From contig CATOSM010000001.1 of NCBI GenBank assembly GCA_951812645.1, positions 785,560 through 849,559 of the forward strand: a stretch of 64,000 bases of DNA, written 5' to 3'. Shown here one piece after another: positions 40,988 through 50,873 of this stretch. The stretch comes from an uncultured Candidatus Nitrosopumilus sp. GTDB lineage: Archaea; Thermoproteota; Nitrososphaeria; Nitrososphaerales; Nitrosopumilaceae. Within the stretch, counting starts at the first letter, position 1; each line of letters begins with the position of its first letter. Both the position numbers and the translations under genes were made by a program. The notes below the pieces were generated by a model. It was not told the origin of the DNA. It saw only the letters and a program-made list of their open reading frames with translations, and searched no databases.

Positions 40988-43900
40988 TCACTTCTTTTTG
41001 GAGACTTGCATGTACAAGTCAACAGTACCGCTTCCAATTGGAATGTTACTGCCAACAATTACATTTTCAGTGATGCCTCTTAATTGCTCAATTTCACCGC
41101 CAAGTGCGGCATGTGCAATTGTAGGCACTGTAATTTCGAATGCAGCCCTTGCAAGAACGCTATCTTTGGTTCCAGCAATCCCATGCCTACCAATTTGTTG
41201 CATGTATCCCCTTGAACACATTAAATCAGATACCAACATGATGTAGCGGTTATCAACCTCTAATCCTTGATCACCCAAAGTATGATTAAGTTCATCAATC
41301 AAAGAATTTCTTGCAGCTTCAATACCCAAAGTTCCAGCGATTTCAAAGACATTGTTCGTTCTAACGTTCTTTTTATCAATGCCTTTTACTTCAAGCACTT
41401 TGGCGATGTTGGAGCCAGTCGTTTGGATAACCCATTCGTCATCCTTTTGAACCAAAGTTACTCGTTCGATATCCGGAACGCCTTTAACGGTTGTGTTGAG
41501 AACCTTGTTTCTAATTGCAATTGCAGTGGCAGTATCTGCCTCCTCAACCAAATTCAAGGTGACTAATTCGCCGGTTATTTCCATCTTGAATTTTTTGTTT
41601 GAAGAAAGTGCTGCTTCTACTTCAGAGATAGAACATCCTCTTTCACTGAGTCTGTTCGTACTCATGATTAATTTGATGTTGGTAGAATAATCAGTTTCAA
41701 TATCCGCAATTAACGCACTAACTTTAGTTTGTAATACATTTCGGGCCACTTCAATTGCTTTTTCTCTGGATTTTTTAGATTCGTCGTCAAGATAGATATC
41801 CATGGTTGGAGTGACAGGTTTCTTTCTAGCATCAACTAGTTCAATCAATCTTGGAAGACCCAAGGTTACGTTTCTTTCTTTAATTCCCGCAAAGTGGAAT
41901 GTTCTCAAAGTCATCTGAGTTCCAGGTTCGCCAATGGACTGTGCAGTTACAATTCCCACAGCCTGTCCTGGTTCTACTTTTGCCTTGTTGTAAAGCGAAA
42001 GTCCTTTCTTACAAACTGCTTCGACGCCATCTTTACTCAGGTTAGATTTTTGTAAAGCATCAGTTACAAGGCAAGTCAATCTAGGATTAAACGTCTTGGT
42101 GTATTTTTTGGCAAGAGTGTCGATTTCATCTTTTGCTGCCTTTTTGCCAGAATCGATAATGGTTTGAGATTCGGCCAATCTGCTTGCGTTAAATGCCTCA
42201 CCATGGTCACTTTTCTGAACATCAATTCCATCCTCACCATACAAGAATTGAACGATGTGCCCGTGTGGATCTCTTACAGTTCCGTCGTATTCCAACCTAA
42301 TGTGCTCTAAAGCATTGATCAATCTGCGCTGCATGTAGCCACTTTGCTGTGTTCTGACTGCGGTATCTACAAGTCCTTCACGGCCTCCCATTGCATGGAA
42401 GAAGAATTCTAAAGCGGTTAGGCCGGTTCTATAGTTTGATTTTACGAACCCGTGTGCGTCGGGGTTACTATCATGCTCTTGATAGTGAGTTAATGCACGA
42501 TTGCTATAGCCGTCATTCATTCTGTTGCCTCTTCTTGACTGCTGACCTAACGCACCAGCCATCTGGCCTACGTTGAGTGCTGAACCCCTGGCACCGGTTG
42601 TCGCCATGATTTTTCCAGCGTTACTGTCATCTAGAGAGTCATTTGCAGTGTCTCCCGCTTTGATTCTTGCCTTACCCAACTCATTGACAATATAGGCCTC
42701 CAGAGCTTCTTCAGATTTCATACCCCTAGTAAGTTTCAAGGTTCCCTTGTTGTATTGATCAGTTAAATCAGCAACAACACCGTATGTTTCGTCAATATCA
42801 TCCAAGATCTTCTGAACGTTCTTTTCCGGAACTTCAAGATCACCATACCCATAACTAAATCCATAATGAGTGATGAATTGCTTTACCATAATTAAAACAG
42901 AGTTTAAGAAATTCTTGCCAATTCCGTTCCCATAGTCTTTTGTAATTCTGTGCAGGATACTTTCTGGCTCTTCAGCACCAATTGATGTTTTGTCAATTAC
43001 GCCACTGATTAGTTCCCCGTTTTTAATTACAACGTCTTTCTCTTTACCTTTGGTTCCCTTTGACCATTTTGATGTAAGGACGTAGTTAAAATCAGAGGGA
43101 AGGAATAACGAAAAGAGCTGTTTTCCAGTATATGCAGGTCCATCTTTTGTCTTGGTACCGGGTTTTGGAAGAGCGTCAGCATAGCCGCCAAGCATTGCAT
43201 AATTTGAAAATTCCTGAACGGATAGAACAGTGTCATCTTTCGTAAGAAGATATGCGCCAGTTACAAAGTCTCTTAGTGCGCCAATGATTGGACCGCCGTA
43301 TCTTGGAGAAATCAGTTGGTCTTGAACCCTCATCAAAAGAATTGCTTCTGCCCTTGCCTCCTCACTTTGAGGAACGTGAAGATTCATCTCGTCGCCATCA
43401 AAGTCTGCATTGTATGGCGGGCATACAGATGGATGTAATCTGAAAGTCTTGCCTGGAAGAACCCTCACATAGTGGGCCATGATGGACATTTGGTGAAGTG
43501 ATGGCTGTCTGTTGAACATGACAATGTCACCGTCAGAAAGATGCCTTTCAATCAAATATCCAATTTCAAGGGTTTCGGCAATGGTAGAACGGTCTTCTAC
43601 GAAATCCAATCTAATTTTTACGCCGTCAGGTCTAACGATATAGTTTACGCCCGGGAATTTTTCAGGCCCGTTAACTACCATTTTTCGCATTCTTTCGATA
43701 TTCCATTCAGTGACAATTTCAGGAATAGTTAGCTTCATTGCAATCTGTTCAGGGACGCCAACTTCAGACAAATCCAGATTGGGATCAGGTGAGATTACAG
43801 TCCTGCTAGAAAAGTCGACTCTCTTTCCGGATAATGAACCTCTAAATCGGCCTTCCTTTCCTTTTAGTCTCTGAGTTAGCGTCTTGAGCGGACGTCCAGA

Positions 43901-44779
43901 GCGATGATGGGCTTGTGGAATTCCAGATACCTCATTATCAAAATACGTCGTAGAGTGATATTGCAGCAAGTCAACCAAGTCTTGAACGATAAGTGGGGGG
44001 GTTCCAGCCTCTTTACTTTCCTTTAATCTCTGATTAACTCTGATGATATCCACCATCTTGTGTGTCAAATCGTCTTCGGATCTAATTCCAGTTTCAAGAA
44101 TAATGGAAGGCCTAACGGTGACTGGTGGAACGGGTAACGCTTGAAGAATAAACCATTCCGGCCTTGCAGTCATGGGATCATAGGATAGCAATTCCAAATC
44201 TTCATCTGCGATCTGTGAAAATCTTTCCCGGATGGTAATTGGCAATAACCGGTGTTCGCCGATCTCAGTTTTTTCTACAAAGATAGTCGGTTTTGTAAAC
44301 ACTAATTCGTATTGGGTTTTTCCGCAGTGAGGGCATTCTTTTGCCTTTTTAGCTTTTTCAATGATTTGTTCGGGTATGCGTTTTTGCGAGACGACGGTGT
44401 ATGCCGCATGCTTGTCTTTAATTTTCTTGAAAGAGTTGAGATCCTCTTGAGGCACTTTGAGCCTTGCGCATGAGCGACATGTTGATTGTAATAGTTTGTA
44501 GATGTTATCAATAAATGCAATGTGTAAGATTGGTTCAGCAAGTTCAATATGTCCAAAGTGTCCGGGACATCTTGCAGCAGTGTTTCCACAGGTAAGACAT
44601 TTTTGTCCAGGCTCCAATGTCCCCAATCTTCCATCCATAAGACCTCCCTGTACCGGCATTCCATCTTCATCGTATGTTTCAGGAGCAGTGATCTCGGCTA
44701 CAGAATATTTTCTGATTTCAGTTGGGGACCATACGGAAAATCTAATCCCGTCAATTGCTTTAATTGCTTGAACAGACAT
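40988..44779 (-). CDS. rpoA: DNA-directed RNA polymerase subunit A, unsplit (A' + A'')
   Basis: Largest catalytic subunit. One 1263-aa frame covers both parts that most archaea encode separately. Zinc motifs: CLTCGNTAARCPGHFGH and CRSC...CPHCG. The active-site Mg-binding loop YNADFDGDEMNLHVP has Asp459/461/463. The A'' part contains the trigger-loop region GEPGTQMTLRTFHFAG and ends with the clamp-head segment SRGYMQQIGRHGIAG...IPIGSGTVDLYMQVSKKK. Unsplit RpoA is a known thaumarchaeal trait. The ATG overlaps the rpoB stop by 1 bp. Confidence 0.97.
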   Translation of the reverse strand: MSVQAIKAIDGIRFSVWSPTEIRKYSVAEITAPETYDEDGMPVQGGLMDGRLGTLEPGQKCLTCGNTAARCPGHFGHIELAEPILHIAFIDNIYKLLQSTCRSCARLKVPQEDLNSFKKIKDKHAAYTVVSQKRIPEQIIEKAKKAKECPHCGKTQYELVFTKPTIFVEKTEIGEHRLLPITIRERFSQIADEDLELLSYDPMTARPEWFILQALPVPPVTVRPSIILETGIRSEDDLTHKMVDIIRVNQRLKESKEAGTPPLIVQDLVDLLQYHSTTYFDNEVSGIPQAHHRSGRPLKTLTQRLKGKEGRFRGSLSGKRVDFSSRTVISPDPNLDLSEVGVPEQIAMKLTIPEIVTEWNIERMRKMVVNGPEKFPGVNYIVRPDGVKIRLDFVEDRSTIAETLEIGYLIERHLSDGDIVMFNRQPSLHQMSIMAHYVRVLPGKTFRLHPSVCPPYNADFDGDEMNLHVPQSEEARAEAILLMRVQDQLISPRYGGPIIGALRDFVTGAYLLTKDDTVLSVQEFSNYAMLGGYADALPKPGTKTKDGPAYTGKQLFSLFLPSDFNYVLTSKWSKGTKGKEKDVVIKNGELISGVIDKTSIGAEEPESILHRITKDYGNGIGKNFLNSVLIMVKQFITHYGFSYGYGDLEVPEKNVQKILDDIDETYGVVADLTDQYNKGTLKLTRGMKSEEALEAYIVNELGKARIKAGDTANDSLDDSNAGKIMATTGARGSALNVGQMAGALGQQSRRGNRMNDGYSNRALTHYQEHDSNPDAHGFVKSNYRTGLTALEFFFHAMGGREGLVDTAVRTQQSGYMQRRLINALEHIRLEYDGTVRDPHGHIVQFLYGEDGIDVQKSDHGEAFNASRLAESQTIIDSGKKAAKDEIDTLAKKYTKTFNPRLTCLVTDALQKSNLSKDGVEAVCKKGLSLYNKAKVEPGQAVGIVTAQSIGEPGTQMTLRTFHFAGIKERNVTLGLPRLIELVDARKKPVTPTMDIYLDDESKKSREKAIEVARNVLQTKVSALIADIETDYSTNIKLIMSTNRLSERGCSISEVEAALSSNKKFKMEITGELVTLNLVEEADTATAIAIRNKVLNTTVKGVPDIERVTLVQKDDEWVIQTTGSNIAKVLEVKGIDKKNVRTNNVFEIAGTLGIEAARNSLIDELNHTLGDQGLEVDNRYIMLVSDLMCSRGYMQQIGRHGIAGTKDSVLARAAFEITVPTIAHAALGGEIEQLRGITENVIVGSNIPIGSGTVDLYMQVSKKK

Positions 44780-47700
44780 CAGATTTTCTCCTTGATTAAC
44801 AATCGTGGTGCAACGTTAAGACTCTGCATTTCTTGCAACAGCAGTTTGAATGCATATGCTACAGAGACAGAAGATACTTTTGCTTTATCCCCACAAACGC
44901 GGCAAACGTATTTTCTTTGTTTGACATCGTGATATGCAACAAGACCACATCTTTCACATACGAAAATATCAGATTTGTCAGATTCATCTAGCAGTCTATC
45001 TTTAAGGATCATTGAAGCGCCATAAGCAATCAAACAGTCTCTTTCCATTTCACCAAATCTTAATCCGCCGCCTCTTGCTCTTCCTTCAGTTGGTTGCTTG
45101 GTCAGCATCTGAACTTGTCCACGAGCTCTTGCATGGATTTTGTCTGCAACCATATGATGAAGTTTTTGATAATATACGACACCGATGAATACGTCTACTG
45201 GGAATGGCTTTCCGGTTCTGCCATCATACATTGTCTCCTTACCAGAATACTTGAAACCATGTGCATCCATCACTTCCTTAACCTCAGGCATTTTCTCTCC
45301 AACAAATGCAGAGCCATCAAATCGTTTTCCACGTAATGCTGCGGCTTTGCCACATACAGACTCCATCATCATTCCAACTGTCATTCTTGAGGGGAATGCG
45401 TGTGGATTAATCAAGACATCAGGAGACATTCCACTTGCAGTATATGGCAAATCTTCCGCTTTAGCTAAAATTCCGAGTACGCCTTTTTGTCCGTGTCTTG
45501 ATGCAAATTTATCGCCAATCTCAGGAATTCTCATATCCCTTGCTCTAATTTTATACATCTTTCCGCCTTCGTTTGATTGAGTCATAACAACAGTGTCAAT
45601 AACTCCAGCTTCAGATGGCCTTACACCGACTGAGGTATCTCGCCTGTAAGGGCCAGATGATTCGAATTCCCTGTACTCCTCCATAAATCTCGGAGGACTG
45701 GTTTTTCCAATTAGGATATCCCCACCTTTGACTGGTGCCTCTGACGCGACTACGCCATCATCTTCAAGTAATCTGTATGCACGCTCACCCTTGTAACCTC
45801 TGATGTTATCTTCAGCGTTTGGAATTTCAAAAGTGTCACGCATTCCACCGGGATATTGTTTGGCTTCTGCATCATAGATTCTAAAGAAGAAGGTCCTACC
45901 AAGACCCCTGTCAACAGAGGCTTTACTCAATACGATTGCATCTTCGATATTGTAACCGTCAAAAGGCAATACTGCAACAACACAATTTTGTCCAGCTGGT
46001 CTATCTTCCAACCCCAAAAGTTTCATTGCTTTTGTGTTAACAATTGGGACTTGCGGATACAGCATAAAGTGCTGTCTGACATAGGTACTGGTATTCATCA
46101 TAGGTGTTGAAAATCCCAAACTTTGTTTTGCCATGGCAGACTCGTATGTGTTTCTTGGAGATTGGTTGTGCTCAGGATATGGAATGATAGAAGCACCTGC
46201 ACCAAGAATTGCAGGTGGGAAAACCTCCAAGTGAGTGTGTTTCTTTGAATCCTTTTCATCCAAAGTAACATAGCAATTTTCTTCCTCATTTGCATCAATC
46301 ATTTCTAATACGCCCATTCTCAAAAGATCAGTCCAGGAGAGTAATTTCTTTGAGATTTTATCCAGTAATTCTGATGTCAGCAGAGGCTTGTTATCCTTAA
46401 TGATAATCAATGGTCGCAATACCCTACCGGCATTGCAGTTCACGTAAAGCCTTCTTGTTGATCCTTCAACCTCAGATTTATGGAAGGAGACTCCAACGTG
46501 AGGATGGATTTTTGAATTCCGTCTCAAATCCCTAAGGGATTGTGCCAGTTCCTCACCGTCTTTGTAATATCCAATTAGTCTGCCATCCACAAATATCCTA
46601 GTCCCATCCTTCTTCAAATCTTCTTTTGCGTCAAAGAAATGAACGGTTCCAAGATCATAGAGTTTTTCTACAATTTCTTCAGAGGGCACGTTTACTGAGA
46701 TAATTCCAGACAGGGCCAAGTTTTTGACCAAGCCACAGTTAGAGCCTTCAGGGGTTTCACTAGGACAAATTCTTCCAAAGTGAGTTGCGTGCAAGTCCCT
46801 TGCTTCAAAGTTTGGCTGAGTTCTACTCAGAGGAGATTGAATTCTTCTAAGATGGCTGATGGTTGAAAGGTAGTTAGTCCTATCAAGTAATTGAGTGACA
46901 CCTACACGGCCTCTTCCCCAGTTTCCGGTTGCAATAGCGTTGTTTAATTTATCAGTGATAATTCCCGGACGAATTGCAGCTGCAACAGCGTTAATTCCAC
47001 GCTTTTGACCGGAGCGCTCTAATTGGTATTTCATATCTCTGACTAGGTTTCTAAACGCGGTTCTGAATAGATCTGCCAGCATCTGTCCTGCAAATTTGAT
47101 TACTTTGTTTCCATAGTGATCCTTGTCATCAGGAGTAATCCAGCCCAGTTTCAGTTCTAATAATTTGCAGGCGGCCTCACCCAAGAATTGTGCTTTTTCT
47201 TTTCTGTTTTCAGGATGTTTACCCAAATGAGGCAACAGGCCCCAATCAAGTAAAGTCTCAGCTCGTTTTATCTGGAACTCTTCTAGCATTCCAGGTGCGA
47301 TTCTCTTACTGATATAGACAATGGCGTCTTTTGACGTTGGGACATCTCCTGCTTTCTCAAAAGAGCCTTCAAGTTCATCTTGAATCTCATCTACCAGTGA
47401 AACCACAGATGCGATTTCCCTGTCAGATTCTAATCCAAGTGCTCTCATTAGTGTGACAACAGGAATGTCAACTGGGGAACCGGGAATTCTAGCAACGATT
47501 AGTCCGTCATTTTTCATGACAAGCTCCAATTTTGCACGATAGCCTACAATTGAAGAGTATACTTTGGCTTTGAAAACAATGTTTCCGCCAACGGTTTCTC
47601 TATCAACAATTATCTTGTTGTAGGAGAGATCTTCCAACCCAACAATAACACGTTCAGAACCATTGATGATGAAATAGCCACCAGGGTCATTTGGATCTTC

Positions 47701-48126
47701 TCCATGCTCAACTAATTTTTGGGAAGAGAAATTATGTAGAATACATGCATTGGACTTTGCCATAACTGGTACGTCTCCGATATGTACGAATCTAGATTCT
47801 AAAATCTTACCATCTTCAACAACACTTGCTTCCATCATTACAGGTGCAGAATAAGAGACGTTTCTTAATCGGGCCTCGGCTGGAGTGATATGGGTGATTG
47901 AACCATCAAGTTCCATCATTCGAGGTTGTTGAAGTTTTACTTTACCTAATTGGATTTTGTAAGGATACTCTGTGTTTTCGATATCAATTTGTCCAACTTC
48001 ATTAATGATACTTTGTAGTCCTCTTTCTAAAAATTCATCAAAAGAGTTCAGGTGTTGACGTGCGATACCTTCGCGTTTTAAGATGTCTTGAATAACTGGC
48101 CATCTTTTAGTTGAAGGATCAGCCAT
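44779..48126 (-). CDS. rpoB: DNA-directed RNA polymerase subunit B, unsplit
   Basis: Second catalytic subunit, 1115 aa. Conserved stretches: GYFIINGSERVIVGLEDL, SPLSRTQPNFEARDLHATHFGRICPSETPEGSNCGLVKNLAL, GQNCVVAVLPFDGYNIEDAIVLSKASVDRG, GDKFASRHGQKGVLG and the C-terminal zinc site CERCGLVAYHDVKQRKYVCRVCGDK. Not divided into B' and B''. It starts 1 bp after rpoH. Confidence 0.98.
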   Translation of the reverse strand: MADPSTKRWPVIQDILKREGIARQHLNSFDEFLERGLQSIINEVGQIDIENTEYPYKIQLGKVKLQQPRMMELDGSITHITPAEARLRNVSYSAPVMMEASVVEDGKILESRFVHIGDVPVMAKSNACILHNFSSQKLVEHGEDPNDPGGYFIINGSERVIVGLEDLSYNKIIVDRETVGGNIVFKAKVYSSIVGYRAKLELVMKNDGLIVARIPGSPVDIPVVTLMRALGLESDREIASVVSLVDEIQDELEGSFEKAGDVPTSKDAIVYISKRIAPGMLEEFQIKRAETLLDWGLLPHLGKHPENRKEKAQFLGEAACKLLELKLGWITPDDKDHYGNKVIKFAGQMLADLFRTAFRNLVRDMKYQLERSGQKRGINAVAAAIRPGIITDKLNNAIATGNWGRGRVGVTQLLDRTNYLSTISHLRRIQSPLSRTQPNFEARDLHATHFGRICPSETPEGSNCGLVKNLALSGIISVNVPSEEIVEKLYDLGTVHFFDAKEDLKKDGTRIFVDGRLIGYYKDGEELAQSLRDLRRNSKIHPHVGVSFHKSEVEGSTRRLYVNCNAGRVLRPLIIIKDNKPLLTSELLDKISKKLLSWTDLLRMGVLEMIDANEEENCYVTLDEKDSKKHTHLEVFPPAILGAGASIIPYPEHNQSPRNTYESAMAKQSLGFSTPMMNTSTYVRQHFMLYPQVPIVNTKAMKLLGLEDRPAGQNCVVAVLPFDGYNIEDAIVLSKASVDRGLGRTFFFRIYDAEAKQYPGGMRDTFEIPNAEDNIRGYKGERAYRLLEDDGVVASEAPVKGGDILIGKTSPPRFMEEYREFESSGPYRRDTSVGVRPSEAGVIDTVVMTQSNEGGKMYKIRARDMRIPEIGDKFASRHGQKGVLGILAKAEDLPYTASGMSPDVLINPHAFPSRMTVGMMMESVCGKAAALRGKRFDGSAFVGEKMPEVKEVMDAHGFKYSGKETMYDGRTGKPFPVDVFIGVVYYQKLHHMVADKIHARARGQVQMLTKQPTEGRARGGGLRFGEMERDCLIAYGASMILKDRLLDESDKSDIFVCERCGLVAYHDVKQRKYVCRVCGDKAKVSSVSVAYAFKLLLQEMQSLNVAPRLLIKEKI

Positions 48127-48378
48127 CTAGATTTCCACCACATATCGATAATAGAGACTTTCACCAGCAGTTGGACTTTTTCTAGTGATCTTGATCATAT
48201 CACCAGGTTTTACACCAAGTCCCAGAATTGCAGGATCGTTGACAAAGATTAACGGTAATTCAGTAGGCTTGCAGTTGTATTTTTCTAAAACTGCTTCAGC
48301 CTCTTGTTTGGTGATGATTTCGTGTTTTGGGACATAGACATGATCAGGTACAAGGATTTGATTTTTCTTAGTTGCCAT
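48127..48378 (-). CDS. rpoH: DNA-directed RNA polymerase subunit H (Rpb5-like)
   Basis: 83 aa containing only the C-terminal Rpb5 assembly domain, as in other archaea: VPDHVYVPKHEIITKQEAEAVLEKYNCKPTELPLIFVNDPAILGLGVKPGDMIKITRKSPTAGESLYYRYVVE. First gene of the rpoH-rpoB-rpoA operon. A strong Shine-Dalgarno-like GGAGGTT lies about 8 bases before the ATG (48385-48395). A TATA-like ATATATATTAA lies further upstream near 48455-48466. Confidence 0.96.
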   Translation of the reverse strand: MATKKNQILVPDHVYVPKHEIITKQEAEAVLEKYNCKPTELPLIFVNDPAILGLGVKPGDMIKITRKSPTAGESLYYRYVVEI

Positions 48379-48523
48379 TTACAAAACCTCCATGTCGAAC
48401 ACTGAATGTAACAGAAAATAACGCGCACAAACTGTCAAAAATTCACGCTCGGGTTAATATATATGTAATTTGAATTGGGTCAGAAAACCATCTTTTTCTA
48501 TTTAGTCAACAAATTTTTTCACA

Positions 48524-48540
48524 ACCTTAAATAGCATAAA
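48524..48540 (+). promoter_or_regulatory. Archaeal promoter of the first PEFG-CTERM gene
   Basis: AACCTTAAATAGCATAA carries a TATA-box-like CTTAAATA about 21-28 bases before the ATG at 48556. That spacing puts the predicted transcription start at or just before the start codon, so the mRNA would be leaderless or nearly so. No Shine-Dalgarno is present. Confidence 0.55.
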
Positions 48541-48555
48541 TCTGGGCGTAAAATT

Positions 48556-49407
48556 ATGAAAGCTCATTTACAGGTGTTTGTCCTTACTGCAATCTTGGTT
48601 GCAGGTATTGGCATGGAACCCGCATTTGGACAAATACAAAGCTCGATTGTTGTTACTACAGACAAATCTTCCTATGCCGAAGGTGAAGTAATTCTAGTAG
48701 CAGGAGAAGTGAGAGATCTGTATTCAGGAACCCCAGTAAGTGTGATTATCAAAGCTCCTAACGGAAACTTGGTATCAGTTGCACAAATCACAGTTGGTGC
48801 TGATAAAAAATTCAGTACAGAAGCTACAGCTGGTGGAGCACTAATGACTACAGAAGGAACATATACGGTCACAGTTCAATACGGAACATCAAATCGTTCT
48901 GCAACCACATCATTTGACTTTGGAGGATCTACTATTCCAGTAAATCCACCTACAGGTACAGGAGATGATAAAAGCGTAGTAACGGATACAACCGTTTCAG
49001 TAACAGGTTCTAGTGATTTAATCGGATATGAGATTACAGGCGGAAGACTACTAAGCATCATGCCTGATGTGAATGCAAATTCGCTGATTATATCCATTGA
49101 TGCCACAGAAGATGGTTCACTTACACTCACAATTCCCAGATCTGTATTGGATGCAACAATTAATGATGGAGATGACGAATTTTACGTCTTAATTGATGGA
49201 GAAGAAGTAGAATTTACAGAAACGACAACTGCGACTGAAAGAGTACTCACCATAGCATTCCCAGCAGGAGCTGAAGAGATCGAAATAATCGGTACCTTTG
49301 TAGTTCCAGAATTCGGTACAATCGCAGCCATGATTCTAGCAGTAGCAATTATCTCAATAATTGCAGTATCTGCAAAATCAAAACTTAGTATTATGCCAAG
49401 ATACTAA
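48556..49407 (+). CDS. Secreted PEFG-CTERM protein 1
   Basis: 283 aa. Signal peptide (HLQVFVLTAILVAGIGMEPAFGQ), then two Ig-like beta domains. The first contains DKSSYAEGEVILVAGEVRDLYSGTPVSVIIKAPNGNLVSVAQITV. The second holds SLTLTIPRSVLDATINDGDDEFYVLIDGEEVEFTETTT. The C-terminus VVPEFGTIAAMILAVAIISIIAVSAKSKLSIMPRY has the PEF(G) motif, one membrane helix and a basic tail. It is a tripartite sorting signal thought to be processed by an archaeosortase. It is the first of four such genes in this region. Confidence 0.85.
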   Translation: MKAHLQVFVLTAILVAGIGMEPAFGQIQSSIVVTTDKSSYAEGEVILVAGEVRDLYSGTPVSVIIKAPNGNLVSVAQITVGADKKFSTEATAGGALMTTEGTYTVTVQYGTSNRSATTSFDFGGSTIPVNPPTGTGDDKSVVTDTTVSVTGSSDLIGYEITGGRLLSIMPDVNANSLIISIDATEDGSLTLTIPRSVLDATINDGDDEFYVLIDGEEVEFTETTTATERVLTIAFPAGAEEIEIIGTFVVPEFGTIAAMILAVAIISIIAVSAKSKLSIMPRY

Positions 49408-49431
49408 ATTTCATCTTTTTTCTCTTTTTAA
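49408..49431 (+). terminator. T-rich terminator of PEFG-CTERM protein 1
   Basis: After TAA the sequence is TTTCATC followed by T6 and CTCTTTTTAA. Archaeal RNA polymerase terminates at oligo-T. The last 8 bases (CTTTTTAA) are the left target duplication of the transposon that begins at 49432. Confidence 0.6.
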
Positions 49432-49481
49432 GGTTCTGTCAAGTTAGCGGAGCTTTGATTTACAATTTTCCAGTGTAAAGT
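49432..49481 (+). repeat. Left terminal inverted repeat of the transposon
   Basis: Begins GGTTCTGTCAAGTTAGCG. It matches the inverted right end at 52840-52889 with six mismatches over 50 bases, four of them in positions 19-24. Confidence 0.88.
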
Positions 49482-49496
49482 GTCTAGACCTAAAGA

Positions 49497-50099
49497 TTGG
49501 CAATCATTAAATATTCTCATTCCGGTTTTGATCTATTGCGTAAAACACTTGCAATTCTAACTGTTTTGTTTTTTACATTTTCCATATCTAACGCTTATGC
49601 AGATGTCATAATTTGGCAGGCTGAAGCAAATCCTACTGGCGCTGATTCAGGCAATGAGTGGCTAACCATTCTCAACACTGGAGAAGGTTCATCTCTTGAT
49701 GGTTGGTACGTCAAGACCACTAATGGCAGGACAGCTACACAAGAAATACCTCACATTACGTTGGATAAATGCCATCATTACAAAGTCAGTTTTACATTAC
49801 ACGCAATAGATAACAAAAATGAGCAGATATTACTCTATGGGACTGATAGTCCTAGGCCAGTGGATATGACAGTTATGCTAAAGGATACAAAAAACAACGA
49901 TTGGATATATGAAAATATCAGGGGGGACAAATGCTCACATACATATCCTGCAAGTACCAGTTCAAGCTATACCAATAACGATTATGAGAATAATTTTGAA
50001 AGATCAGAGTCAGAAAGAGTTCAGGAATTGGAGAAAGAAATCAAAAGACTAAACGGCACTAGTTCTAATTTAAAATCTCAGTTAAAGCATATATTGTGA
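49497..50099 (+). CDS. Secreted lamin-tail-like protein (transposon cargo)
   Basis: 200 aa. The signal peptide is TLAILTVLFFTFSISNAYA, and TTG at 49497 is the first start. The mature part DVIIWQAEANPTGADSGNEWLTILNTGEGSSLDGWYVKTTNGRTATQEIPH has the NPxGxDxGNEW..I.N.G....LxGW pattern of lamin-tail (LTD) beta-sandwich domains, which occur in bacterial and archaeal secreted proteins. A Ser/Asn-rich linker leads to a C-terminal coiled coil (SERVQELEKEIKRLNGTSSNLKSQLKHIL). It starts 65 bp inside the transposon. Confidence 0.7.
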   Translation: MAIIKYSHSGFDLLRKTLAILTVLFFTFSISNAYADVIIWQAEANPTGADSGNEWLTILNTGEGSSLDGWYVKTTNGRTATQEIPHITLDKCHHYKVSFTLHAIDNKNEQILLYGTDSPRPVDMTVMLKDTKNNDWIYENIRGDKCSHTYPASTSSSYTNNDYENNFERSESERVQELEKEIKRLNGTSSNLKSQLKHIL

Positions 50100-50113
50100 T
50101 TTTTGGATAGACA

Positions 50114-50353
50114 ATGAAAATAAAACTATTCCATGATAAAAAACTTGAACGAATAGAGTGTGACGTGAATGATTTTCTCAAATCAATTGGTGAGGATCAA
50201 GTGGTGGATATCAAACAAGATGTCCATTATCATCTGGGTACAATAAACTGGAACACAATGTTTACGGTAATGATCATGTATGGAGACAAAAAACCCCAAA
50301 CTGATGACATGCCTAAGACAGAGACAATGCCACAAGATAGGTTTACTCGATGA
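50114..50353 (+). CDS. Small Cse60-like protein (transposon cargo)
   Basis: 79 aa. KIKLFHDKKLERIECDVNDFLKSIGEDQVVDIKQDVHYHLGTINWNTMFTVMIMY resembles the small Cse60-type proteins: an initial KxKLF strand, a helix with a VNxFL motif, then VxDIK and a final strand. A short polar tail follows. It lies 14 bp after the lamin-tail gene and is probably cotranscribed. Function unknown; the resemblance is by eye. Confidence 0.5.
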   Translation: MKIKLFHDKKLERIECDVNDFLKSIGEDQVVDIKQDVHYHLGTINWNTMFTVMIMYGDKKPQTDDMPKTETMPQDRFTR

Positions 50354-50355
50354 CT

Positions 50356-50762
50356 TTACAAGCTTGCATTTTGGATTAATGTGATACACTTGCCCTTACC
50401 CCCAATTCTCACACCTGCCTTTTTGTTTGGTGTCCTGCTGTCAATTCCCATGTGTCCACGAATGTAATTGTGGAAAATCTGCATACCTGCAAGTATTGGT
50501 GAATCGTCAGTTTTCAAACTTCTCATTACCTTTTCCCTGTCTCTAATCTCACCGTTAAGGCGTTCCATCTTGTTTGTGTTTCTGTCGCTTTTGAAATGAA
50601 TGTGGCGTATGTGCCGGGTTTGTTCTTCCTTGTATTTCATGTACCATTCCTTTTTGTGAGCTTGCATAAGTTTCTAGCCCGTCAGATAACAATACCTTGG
50701 GCTTTTTTCCAGCAACTTTCTCACTCTTTTGGAACAATGGTCTTACGTCTTGCGTGTATTTT
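50356..50762 (-). pseudogene. DDE transposase remnant (IS6/IS240-like), C-terminal half
   Basis: Minus-strand segments YTQDVRPLFQKSEKVAGKKPKVLLSDGLETYASS (second catalytic Asp) and, after a frameshift, KKEWYMKYKEEQTRHIRHIHFKSDRNTNKMERLNGEIRDREKVMRSLKTDDSPILAGMQIFHNYIRGHMGIDSRTPNKKAGVRI (catalytic Glu in NGEIRDRE). The N-terminal half with the HTH and first Asp is missing. The sequence stops exactly at the left end of the nested IS5-family element at 50763, so that insertion, with an adjacent deletion, removed it. This is presumably the transposase of the surrounding transposon or of its parent. Confidence 0.8.
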
Positions 50763-50873
50763 CAACTCATCTTAAAACTAACCCCTTAGACAATATTTGA
50801 TGATCATTTGGATCCATAAACTGCTAGTTTCTAAACTGTACATGAAATTCGCCGAGATGACAGACAACGGGAT

